A stretch of 7,115 nucleotides of DNA from an uncultured Bacteroides sp. (lineage in GTDB: Bacteria > Bacteroidota > Bacteroidia > Bacteroidales > Bacteroidaceae). The stretch spans positions 1-7,115 of the forward strand of contig USSR01000362.1 of assembly GCA_900557355.1 (NCBI GenBank). Direction: 5' to 3'. The notes beneath the pieces were generated by a model, which worked only from the letters and a program-made list of their open reading frames with translations, did not search any database and was not told the DNA's origin. This document shows, one piece after another, positions 1 to 5,881 of this stretch; the stretch's first letter is position 1, and each line of letters starts with the position of its first letter. The translations under genes were made by a program, and so were the position numbers.

Positions 1-36
1 CAATCATTAGGCTCTGTCTCTCTAGCAAAGCGGGTG

Positions 37-68
37 CAAAAGTAGACAACTTATCAATAACATCCAAA
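37..68 (-). promoter_or_regulatory. Bacteroidetes-type promoter firing leftwards out of the window
   Basis: On the minus strand the -7 element TACTTTTG (37-44) matches TAnnTTTG exactly. A -33 element TTTG (65-68) lies upstream of it with a 20-nt spacer (45-64), close to the usual spacing for the Bacteroides housekeeping sigma factor. Transcription would start near position 30 and run left, so the gene served lies outside the window. It lies downstream of the ATPase gene on the same strand, so the next gene probably has its own promoter. This is motif matching only. Confidence 0.6.
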
Positions 69-251
69 TATATCTGACTATTTTTCGGCTCTTTCTTGAA
101 ACTTTTTTTGTAACTCATTGATTGATAACGATGTCATAGAGTATGTTTTTTCAGATAGACACATCCTTATATGGAACACCTATACATTATTATATAGTGC
201 ACTCAAATGTAAGTTCTATTTTCCTATACCTAACAGAAATTCTATATACAT

Positions 252-1805
252 TCAAGATTCCACGATCCACTTTTCGATATTACGAGTTTCTGCGCTAAAA
301 TTTACTCCTATTTTAAAAAGTTTTCGCTCATCCGTCTCGAAAGGTAAAGCATAATGCTTATCGTTAATCTGTTGCAAAGCCTCTTCTGCTGTGCCATTCA
401 GTTTAAATTCCATTATATAAATAAATTTATCAGTCTGCAAGACAAGATCAATGCGCCCTTCACTCGTATGATACTCTACCTTGGTGTAGAAACCTAGCAG
501 TTTAAAAACGATAAAAAGAACATTTTCGTAATGTAGTTCCTGATCCCGAATCACTTCGTAAGTAGTGTCTGCAAAGAAGCTTTGCAGGCGGTGGAAGAAA
601 GAGTTATAATCACCGGAACGCACTTCACGAACAAACTTCTGAATCTCAAAAGGCGACTCGACCTTATTTACGTTCGCATAAAAAGGAAGCAGGAAGCGGA
701 TAAAACCTTCTTCCACTTCGCGATTGGGGAAACCCAAGCGATACATTCCAAATTCTTCATCATACCCCTTGATGGTTAGGTATCCACTCTGATAAATTAC
801 CGGGATGGGATTGGTGGATTCAGAATCTATACTGTTCAACACTTGGACATCGGTCTCTTCATGTGCCATCCGCTCCAGGTCATAATGATGTTTTTGCAGC
901 AATTTCACCAAATAGGTAGGCGTACCCGTTTCAAACCAATAACTACCAAACTCTTTACGCTTGAAAGCGTTAAGCAGACTGAACGGGTTGTACATGCCGA
1001 TTGAATTGTGCGTAAAATGATAGCCATCATAACACTCTCTCAAATCTTCACAGAGTTTATCATACGTTATTCCACGTGCTGCTGCAAATTCATGTAGTTC
1101 TGTTTCCAGATTTTCATGGATTTCACGCTCGCTGACACCACAAATTTCGACGTACTCATTCCACATTGAAATATCATCCAAATTGTTCAAGTCACTGAAT
1201 ACACTGACTTTACCAAACTTTGTCACGCCGGTAAGCAGAGCGAACTTTATATACCCGTCCTTCGTTTTCAAAGCGCCATAAAATGGCTTCAGGGTATTTC
1301 GGAATTGCTTTTGAAGTTCTTCATTGCCGATGGCTTGCAGCATAGGTTTGTCATACTCATCTACCAGAATAACTACACGTTGCCCCGTCTTTTCGCAAGC
1401 ACGCTGAATGATACCGGCAAAGCGCAGGGAAAAGGATGTTTCAGACGGACGGGTGCCGTATTGGCTTTCCCAATATTCAAGATTATCATTCAATATTTTA
1501 TCCAGACTTTCCGGCGTGTCATACTTCTCAATATTAAGATCGAGATGCAATATAGGATGCTTTATCCAATCCTTTTCCAACTTTTCCACAGCCAATCCTT
1601 CAAACAGTTCCTTTTTCCCTTGGAAATAAGCCTCCAAGGTAGAAATGAGCAGACTCTTTCCAAAACGGCGCGGACGACTCAAGAAGTAATAACTTCCGGT
1701 CTTGACCATTTGATACATTAATGCCGTTTTATCAATATAGAAATAACCGTCATTACGAATCTTTTCGAAATTCTGAATGCCGATAGGATAAATTTTATTG
1801 CTCAT
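252..1805 (-). CDS. AAA-ATPase-like protein with C-terminal PD-(D/E)XK nuclease domain (DUF1703 type)
   Basis: This 517-aa protein has the layout of the family with an AAA-ATPase_like N-terminal half and a PDDEXK_9 C-terminal half, often present in many copies per Bacteroides genome. The N-terminus MSNKIYPIGIQNFEKIR and the following YFYIDKT are typical family openings. The P-loop RPRRFGKS is at residues 44-51 and Walker B is VDEYDKP at 148-154. Near the C-terminus, D453 (in GRID) and E466/K468 (in MEFK) form a complete PD-(D/E)XK-like set, so both halves look intact. Length is normal for the family. The ATG at 1805 follows an exact -7 promoter motif (1846-1853), giving a leader of roughly 35 nt. 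The biological role is not established; roles in defence, mobile DNA or DNA processing are guesses. It is expressed alone, with no operon partner visible. GC content is lower than in the genes to its right. Confidence 0.9.
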   Translation of the reverse strand: MSNKIYPIGIQNFEKIRNDGYFYIDKTALMYQMVKTGSYYFLSRPRRFGKSLLISTLEAYFQGKKELFEGLAVEKLEKDWIKHPILHLDLNIEKYDTPESLDKILNDNLEYWESQYGTRPSETSFSLRFAGIIQRACEKTGQRVVILVDEYDKPMLQAIGNEELQKQFRNTLKPFYGALKTKDGYIKFALLTGVTKFGKVSVFSDLNNLDDISMWNEYVEICGVSEREIHENLETELHEFAAARGITYDKLCEDLRECYDGYHFTHNSIGMYNPFSLLNAFKRKEFGSYWFETGTPTYLVKLLQKHHYDLERMAHEETDVQVLNSIDSESTNPIPVIYQSGYLTIKGYDEEFGMYRLGFPNREVEEGFIRFLLPFYANVNKVESPFEIQKFVREVRSGDYNSFFHRLQSFFADTTYEVIRDQELHYENVLFIVFKLLGFYTKVEYHTSEGRIDLVLQTDKFIYIMEFKLNGTAEEALQQINDKHYALPFETDERKLFKIGVNFSAETRNIEKWIVES

Positions 1806-1845
1806 AATCTCTGCTTTTATAAATTAACGCCAGTCACCTGTCTTG

Positions 1846-1853
1846 CAAAGATA
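1846..1853 (-). promoter_or_regulatory. -7 promoter element of the ATPase/PD-(D/E)XK gene
   Basis: TATCTTTG on the minus strand matches TAnnTTTG exactly and sits 40 nt before the ATG at 1805. I see no convincing TTTG -33 box at the right distance; the upstream region is AT-rich. Weak -33 boxes are common in Bacteroides. Confidence 0.55.
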
Positions 1854-1959
1854 TATATTTTTAATAGAACTCCTCCTCACGCAAGGTTAAAAGATTCTTT
1901 TCCTCAAACCACTATTACCTCTAATTTTCCCTACAATAAAGTTTGAAAAATAAAAAAAC

Positions 1960-2061
1960 ATCTGCCACCTGCAACAAAATCGAAATAACAAACTGACTGA
2001 TAAACAATTATAGCGTTGCAGATACCGTTGCAGATACGTTGCAGATAAAAATATCTGCAAC
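1960..2061 (-). repeat. Left 102-nt inverted flank with four GTTGCAGATA copies
   Basis: Read on the minus strand, this segment begins with GTTGCAGATA (2061-2052), a TTTT loop, and then three copies of the complement TATCTGCAAC (2047-2038, 2036-2027, 2024-2015). A 39-nt spacer (2014-1976) and the outer 16-mer GTTGCAGGTGGCAGAT (1975-1960) follow. The first two copies form a perfect 10-bp hairpin with a 4-nt loop. The whole segment is mirrored at 4985-5086 with the same total length, the same order of copies and the same 39-nt spacer. It lies beyond the 3' end of the DUF6078-like gene, just as its partner lies beyond the 3' end of the VapE-like gene. Possible roles are binding sites (iterons), element ends or structured transcript ends. 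Confidence 0.85.
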
Positions 2062-2126
2062 ACAGCGGTAAGAAGAAATATTGCACACCAAGCATCAAAG
2101 TTTATTTTCCTATCATTGAAGCGCTC

Positions 2127-2256
2127 GTTTCCTGCGTCAGAACTCCGGTTCCCAGGCGGGAAACTACAGTTTCCGCGCATGGAAACGAGAGTTTCCAGCC
2201 AGAGATACTAGCGTTTCCCGCTAGAGACACTGGAGTTTCCATATAGAGAAACGACA
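2127..2256. repeat. Degenerate 22-nt-period GTTTCC tandem array, six units
   Basis: GTTTCC (GGTTCC in unit 2) begins units at 2127, 2147, 2169, 2191, 2213 and 2235. The last five starts are exactly 22 nt apart; the first unit is 20 nt. The rest of each unit is degenerate, with an A/G-rich second half resembling AGAGAAACTA in several units. Several units carry GGAAAC, so local palindromes form: GTTTCC with GGAAAC in 2169-2186, GGAAAC with GTTTCC across 2181-2196, and CTAGCG with CGCTAG around GTTTCC of unit 5. The array fills much of the gap between the left inverted flank and the DUF6078-like stop codon. A spacing of 22 nt (about two helical turns) suits a DNA-binding array or a structured 3' transcript region. 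It has no counterpart at the right end of the module. Confidence 0.8.
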
Positions 2257-2299
2257 GCGAAACCGTAGCTAAGATTTTCAGAGAAGGAGATATACAAGA

Positions 2300-2737
2300 C
2301 TAACCCCAGTTATAATCCTCCACGTAACCGTCGAAATACTCATCCAGACTAACGCCAAGTTCCTTGGCTACGGCAATAATCCGCCGTTGTTCGACCGGAC
2401 TAAGGTTCATGTCTCCCCTACGTTTCAAATAATAGTTCTTTCTACCCATATATTCAATCATACGATAGCGAAAGGTATCTGCCACACGAACCGTAAGAGC
2501 ACTAATCGTACGCATAAAGCCGCGTGCATAACGCACTTTCTCATTGGAACGGTAATAATCACAAGCACTTTTCATCGCTTTCAGCCGGTTGGGATTCATT
2601 ATTGACAGGAAAGCCCGCTCCGCCGGAGCATACTCTAAGGCGATATGCCGCAGACAAGTCGTGGCACGCGGACATTCTTCGGCTGCACACAAGCCGAAAG
2701 TATAAGGAACGATTGAATAATCGAATGGTTCTTTCAT
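2300..2737 (-). CDS. DUF6078-like cysteine-containing protein, function unknown
   Basis: This 145-aa protein has no signal peptide or membrane segment and is likely cytoplasmic. Its N-terminal part carries C17, C22 and C28 followed by H31 (GLCAAEECPRATTCLRH), a possible metal-binding cluster that I recall as typical of the DUF6078 family in Bacteroidales. The middle is rich in Arg, Tyr and Lys (about residues 60-110). The C-terminal part, from LSPVEQRRIIAVAKELG to DEYFDGYVED, could form a small helical unit. The basic character would suit nucleic acid binding, but that is inference. It is transcribed divergently from the VapE-like gene across a 137-nt gap, so the two probably share regulation. 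An exact -7 motif (2772-2779) gives a short leader of roughly 30 nt. Its 3' side opens into the GTTTCC array and the left inverted flank. The family assignment is from memory of the Cys pattern and is fairly secure; no function is known to me. Confidence 0.85.
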   Translation of the reverse strand: MKEPFDYSIVPYTFGLCAAEECPRATTCLRHIALEYAPAERAFLSIMNPNRLKAMKSACDYYRSNEKVRYARGFMRTISALTVRVADTFRYRMIEYMGRKNYYLKRRGDMNLSPVEQRRIIAVAKELGVSLDEYFDGYVEDYNWG

Positions 2738-2771
2738 TGCTGTTTATCGGTTTTATTGTTATTAAATTCTA

Positions 2772-2779
2772 CAAATGTA
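2772..2779 (-). promoter_or_regulatory. -7 promoter element of the DUF6078-like gene
   Basis: TACATTTG on the minus strand is an exact match to TAnnTTTG, 34 nt before the ATG at 2737. Where a -33 box would be expected (about 2799-2805) there is only a T-run. Three GATAAA copies on the plus strand (2782, 2791, 2799) fall within this spacer and -33 region. Confidence 0.6.
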
Positions 2780-2815
2780 CGGATAAAAAGGATAAACAGA
2801 TAAAATATCCATGTT

Positions 2816-2837
2816 TATTTGCAAGAACGGGCAAATA
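2816..2837. promoter_or_regulatory. Candidate operator dyad between the divergent genes
   Basis: TATTTGC (2816-2822) and GCAAATA (2831-2837) form a perfect 7-bp inverted repeat with an 8-nt spacer, 22 bp overall. Each arm also resembles a -7 element (TTTATTTG plus at 2814-2821; CATATTTG minus at 2839-2832). It lies between the DUF6078-like promoter and the VapE-like start, where a regulator could control both. A short dyad in AT-rich DNA may arise by chance. Confidence 0.3.
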
Positions 2838-2874
2838 TGACTAACTTAGCAGAATATTATTAACAAAACAAAAG

Positions 2875-4971
2875 ATGAAAATTACTCAATTAAGAGACAA
2901 GGACAAAACTACTGCGCTGACTACAATGGATATGGAAACGTGGATAGGAAAAACACGGACAGAAACAAAGACACAGCCTGTGTCCGCCTTCAGAGAAGTG
3001 TTGCGATATTCCCTGCCCGACTCACGCTGCTACGAAGCAGACAAGCTTCCGAAGATTCTTCCGGCTGCGGAATTCCGCAGGACGGAAGGTGGGAAACAAA
3101 TGAAAAGTTATAACGGAATAGTAGAACTGACCGTCGGACCGTTGTCAGGCGGCCCGGAGATTACATTGGTAAAACAATTGGCATGGGAACAGCCGCAGAC
3201 TCACTGCGTCTTTACCGGTTCGAGCGGACGGACAGTGAAAATATGGGCGAAATTTACCCGCCCAGACAATTCGCTTCCACAGAAAAGAGAAGAAGCGGAG
3301 ATATTTCACGCGCATGCCTATCGTTTGGCCGTGAAATGCTATCAGCCGCAAATCCCGTTCAGCATTTTACCCAAAGAGCCTAGTCTGGAACAGTACTCAC
3401 GGCTGTCATACGACCCGGAACTTATGTACAGACCGGATTCCGTTCCGTTTTATCTCTCTCAACCGTCAGGGATGCCCGAAGAACTGACTTATCGGGAAGC
3501 GGTACGCTCGGAAAAGTCACCGTTGACACGGGCCGTGCCGGGATATGACACGGAGCGCGCTGTATTCATGCTTTTCGAAGCGGCTTTGAGAAAGACCCAT
3601 GAAGAAATCTACGAAGCGGAAGATGAAGGTGCACCCGAAAGAGGGGAAGACTTTCAGGCTATGGTGACACAACTGGCTGTCAACTGCTTCCATTCGGGCA
3701 TTCCCGAAGAGGAAACGGTGAAACGTACTATTTTCCACTATTACCTGCGCCGGCAAGAGGTGCTCATCCGCCAGTTGGTCAAGAATGTATATGAAGAACA
3801 AAAAGGGTTCGGAAAGAAGAGCAGCTTAGGGAAAGAACAGTACCTGTCACTCCAGACAGAGGAGTTTATGAACAGGCGCTACGAATTCCGTTACAACACC
3901 CAAGTGGGAGAAGTGGAATACCGCGAACGGAACTCATTCCATTTTTACTTCAATCCTATCAACAAACGGGTGCTGAACAGTATCGCACTAGATGCGCAAG
4001 CCGAAGGTATTCCACTATGGGACAGGGACATAAGCCGGTATATCTACTCCAACCGCATCCCTGTATTCAATCCGTTGGAAGATTTCCTCTACCATCTCCC
4101 CGTCTGGGACGGCAAAGACCGTATCCGCGGACTGGCGCAAACCGTTCCCTGCGAAAACAAGCATTGGGTGGACTTGTTTCACCGCTGGTTTCTCAACATG
4201 GTCATGCACTGGCGTGGGACAGATAAGAAATATGCGAATAATGTTTCGCCCCTGCTGGTAGGCCCGCAAGGTTGCCGTAAATCGACATTCTGCCGCAGCC
4301 TCATCCCGCCCGCCATGCGTGCATACTATACGGACAGCATCGATTTCTCACGAAAGACGGATGCCGAATTGTATCTCAATCGTTTTGCGCTCATCAACAT
4401 TGACGAGTTCGACCAGATCAGCGCCACCCAACAAGGATACCTGAAACATATCCTGCAAAAACCGATTGTAAATATGCGCAAACCTTATGGAAACGCCGTG
4501 CTTGAAATGCGCCGTTATGCTTCATTCATCGCAACGAGCAACCAAAAGGATTTGCTGACCGACCCTACGGGCAGCCGCCGCTTTATCTGTATCGAAGTAA
4601 CCGGAACGATAGATACAAACAAGGCGATAGATTATGAACAGCTTTACGCGCAGGCCATGTATGAGCTCGATCATGGCGAACGTTACTGGTTCGACCAGTC
4701 CGAAGAGCAGATTATGACCAGAAGCAACCGTGAATTTGAACAAGTTTCACTCGAAGAACAGTTGTTTTACCGTTATTTCCGTCCGGCCAAAGAGAAAGAG
4801 AATGGCGAATGGCTTTCACCGGCGGAGATTTTGGAAGATATAAAGAAAAGCAGTGCCATACCGTTGTCAAACAAGCGGGTAAGTGTGTTCGGGCGAGTTC
4901 TGCGTAAACATGAAATCCCGTCGAAACGTGTACACAGAGGTACTGTCTACCATGTTGTACGAGTTTTATAA
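2875..4971 (+). CDS. BT4734-like N-terminal domain / VapE (D5-like) helicase-type ATPase with DUF3874 C-terminus
   Basis: This 698-aa protein has three recognisable parts. Residues about 40-195 resemble the BT4734-like (VirE_N) domain, which has a primase-like fold: YNGIVELTV at 79-87, SGRTVKI at 117-123 and SRLSYDPELMY at 175-185. Residues about 370-610 are a VapE/D5-type ATPase with Walker A GPQGCRKS (463-470), Walker B ALINIDE (505-511), sensor-like ATSNQ (553-557) and an arginine-finger-like GSRRF (566-570). The C-terminus (about 630-698) matches DUF3874, probably a winged-helix DNA-binding unit. Such proteins usually initiate replication of phages, satellites or mobile elements by unwinding DNA. 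Oddly, the first primase motif, usually hhhDhD, reads IVELTV here, so primer synthesis may be lost. The ATG follows an A-rich leader (AACAAAACAAAAG), as usual in Bacteroides. It is divergent from the DUF6078-like gene and ends 13 nt before the right inverted flank. The helicase call is strong; the primase remnant is inferred. Confidence 0.9.
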   Translation: MKITQLRDKDKTTALTTMDMETWIGKTRTETKTQPVSAFREVLRYSLPDSRCYEADKLPKILPAAEFRRTEGGKQMKSYNGIVELTVGPLSGGPEITLVKQLAWEQPQTHCVFTGSSGRTVKIWAKFTRPDNSLPQKREEAEIFHAHAYRLAVKCYQPQIPFSILPKEPSLEQYSRLSYDPELMYRPDSVPFYLSQPSGMPEELTYREAVRSEKSPLTRAVPGYDTERAVFMLFEAALRKTHEEIYEAEDEGAPERGEDFQAMVTQLAVNCFHSGIPEEETVKRTIFHYYLRRQEVLIRQLVKNVYEEQKGFGKKSSLGKEQYLSLQTEEFMNRRYEFRYNTQVGEVEYRERNSFHFYFNPINKRVLNSIALDAQAEGIPLWDRDISRYIYSNRIPVFNPLEDFLYHLPVWDGKDRIRGLAQTVPCENKHWVDLFHRWFLNMVMHWRGTDKKYANNVSPLLVGPQGCRKSTFCRSLIPPAMRAYYTDSIDFSRKTDAELYLNRFALINIDEFDQISATQQGYLKHILQKPIVNMRKPYGNAVLEMRRYASFIATSNQKDLLTDPTGSRRFICIEVTGTIDTNKAIDYEQLYAQAMYELDHGERYWFDQSEEQIMTRSNREFEQVSLEEQLFYRYFRPAKEKENGEWLSPAEILEDIKKSSAIPLSNKRVSVFGRVLRKHEIPSKRVHRGTVYHVVRVL

Positions 4972-4984
4972 GACCAACAGATGC

Positions 4985-5086
4985 GTTGCAGATACTACAT
5001 CTGCAACGTATCTGCAACAGGTATCTGCAACGATGTAATACACTCATTCTCAATAAGATAATTCAATTTCGTTGCAGGTGGCAGAT
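4985..5086 (+). repeat. Right 102-nt inverted flank with four GTTGCAGATA copies
   Basis: GTTGCAGATA (4985-4994) is followed by three reverse-oriented copies, CATCTGCAAC (4998-5007, one mismatch), TATCTGCAAC (5009-5018) and TATCTGCAAC (5022-5031). A 39-nt spacer (5032-5070) and the outer 16-mer GTTGCAGGTGGCAGAT (5071-5086) complete it. The first pair makes a 10-bp stem (4984-4993 with 4999-5008) around a 5-nt loop. It is the mirror image of 1960-2061 in copy order, overall length and spacer length; the spacers themselves match at about 21 of 39 positions by hand alignment. It starts 13 nt after the VapE-like stop codon, so it would also be part of that gene's 3' transcript. Confidence 0.85.
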
Positions 5087-5112
5087 AAAACAGCACTTTA
5101 CAAACTTATGTG

Positions 5113-5130
5113 TAGGTAAACCTATCTTTC
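5113..5130 (+). promoter_or_regulatory. Possible regulated promoter of the ferritin-like gene
   Basis: TATCTTTC (5123-5130) matches seven of eight bases of TAnnTTTG. It overlaps a perfect palindrome, TAGGT-AA-ACCTA (5113-5124), which could be an operator. The leader would be about 80 nt. No good -33 box is seen. DpsL genes of Bacteroides fragilis are known to respond to oxidative stress; whether this site is involved is inference. Confidence 0.3.
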
Positions 5131-5216
5131 TGTTAAATTCTCAATGAGCCATAAACAAAAATCCCGCCTGTCTGTTACATTGGCAACTTAAACATAGTAA
5201 CCTAAACATAAAAATT

Positions 5217-5729
5217 ATGGCTAGAGAAAGTGTAAAAATTCTACAAGGAAAACTAGATGTAGAAAGTTTGATCGCACAGTTGAACGCAGCATTAGCTGAA
5301 GAATGGTTGGCATACTATCAATATTGGGTAGGTGCATTAGTAGTGGAAGGTGCCATGCGTGCCGATGTACAAGGTGAATTTGAGGAACATGCCGAAGAAG
5401 AGCGCAGACATGCGCAACTGCTCGCTGACCGTATCATCGAGCTGGAAGGAGTTCCGGTGCTCGACCCTAAGCAATGGTTCGAGTTGGCAAGATGCAAATA
5501 TGATACTCCGCAGGGGTTCGACTCTGTCAGTTTGCTGAAAGATAATGTAGCCTCCGAACGCTGCGCAATCCTTCGTTATCAGGAAATTGCAGATTTTACC
5601 AATGGGAAAGATTTCACTACCTGCGACATCGCCAAACATATTCTTGCCGAAGAGGAAGAACATGAACAGGATTTGCAGGATTATCTGACTGACATTGCGA
5701 GAATGAAGAAATCATTTCTTGAAAAGTAA
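5217..5729 (+). CDS. dpsL: Ferritin-like mini-ferritin, DpsL (Dps-like) family
   Basis: This 170-aa protein forms a four-helix ferritin fold expected to oxidise and store iron in the cytoplasm, consuming peroxide and protecting DNA. Diiron ligands are visible in order: E28 or E29 in AALAEEWLAYYQY (helix A), E62 and H65 in EEERRH (helix B), E114 in ASERCAILRYQE (helix C), and E146 with H149 in EEEEHE (helix D). The two ExxH motifs are bacterioferritin-like, whereas the length and short C-terminus are closer to Dps. C116 and C136 lie in or near helices C and D beside the metal site, as expected of the cysteine pair that marks DpsL/thioferritins; C93 is a third cysteine. No haem-binding Met is obvious. 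The ATG is preceded by the A-rich AACATAAAAATT. It is monocistronic: a terminator follows at 5762. In Bacteroides fragilis the orthologous protein acts in survival of oxygen exposure; that role is transferred from the family. Confidence 0.9.
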   Translation: MARESVKILQGKLDVESLIAQLNAALAEEWLAYYQYWVGALVVEGAMRADVQGEFEEHAEEERRHAQLLADRIIELEGVPVLDPKQWFELARCKYDTPQGFDSVSLLKDNVASERCAILRYQEIADFTNGKDFTTCDIAKHILAEEEEHEQDLQDYLTDIARMKKSFLEK

Positions 5730-5761
5730 AATGGCAATATTATAACGGACAGCCTGAAAGC

Positions 5762-5815
5762 ATACACCGGAACTCAAACCATTAGATTTGGTCGGAGTTC
5801 CGGTGTATTGTTTTC
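5762..5815 (+). terminator. Rho-independent-like terminator of the ferritin-like gene
   Basis: A perfect 14-bp stem (5762-5775 with 5795-5808, sequence ATACACCGGAACTC and complement) closes a 19-nt loop and is followed by TGTTTTC. It starts 33 nt after the stop codon. The T-tract is short and there is none on the other strand, so it mainly serves the plus-strand gene. Confidence 0.75.
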
Positions 5816-5881
5816 TGTGGCAGAACCTTTTTAGCGCTTGGTAAAGAAACGACTGGACTTAAAGTGCCTGACATGAGATTC

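Larger units (their letters stand above)
1806..2299. other. 494-nt intergenic region between the ATPase and DUF6078-like genes
   Basis: This gap holds, in order, the ATPase promoter (1846-1853), an AT-rich stretch, the left 102-nt inverted flank (1960-2061), about 65 nt without visible structure, and the 22-nt-period GTTTCC array (2127-2256). I find no credible protein or tRNA gene in it. The one longer reading frame (1887-2180, minus) runs straight through both repeat arrays and has no family resemblance. Confidence 0.7.
1955..5091. other. Candidate module or element bounded by 102-nt inverted flanks (DUF6078-like + VapE-like)
   Basis: The two mirrored flanks enclose exactly two divergent genes. 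Immediately outside the outer 16-mers there is AAAAC on both sides (1955-1959 and 5087-5091, same orientation), which could be a 5-bp target duplication. The left copy sits in an A-run, so chance is a real alternative. No transposase, integrase or relaxase is encoded inside. A D5-type helicase between iteron-like ends suggests a replicative or non-autonomous element, or a domesticated remnant of one. Confidence 0.4.

Noticed and set aside
118..354. 78-aa reading frame on the plus strand
   Set aside because: It overlaps the end of the ATPase gene on the opposite strand, is low in complexity and lacks a promoter or family resemblance.
1887..2180. 97-aa reading frame on the minus strand
   Set aside because: It runs through the 10-mer and GTTTCC repeats and the ATPase upstream region; its composition is unlike a protein and it resembles no family.
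2127..2256. GTTTCC array as a CRISPR array
   Set aside because: The conserved core is only about 6 bases, the period is 22 nt with no room for 30-nt spacers, the units are degenerate, and no cas gene is present.
4712..5053. 113-aa reading frame on the minus strand
   Set aside because: It is antisense to the C-terminal part of the VapE-like gene and continues through the right repeat array.
1955..5091. Classical insertion sequence or transposon
   Set aside because: No transposase or recombinase is encoded between the inverted flanks, and the flanks contain internal direct and inverted iterations unlike simple IS ends. It is kept only as a candidate element.
5176..5183. TACATTGG as -7 box of the ferritin-like gene
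   Set aside because: It has one mismatch in the conserved TTTG part and no -33 element; the upstream TATCTTTC with its palindrome is the slightly better candidate.
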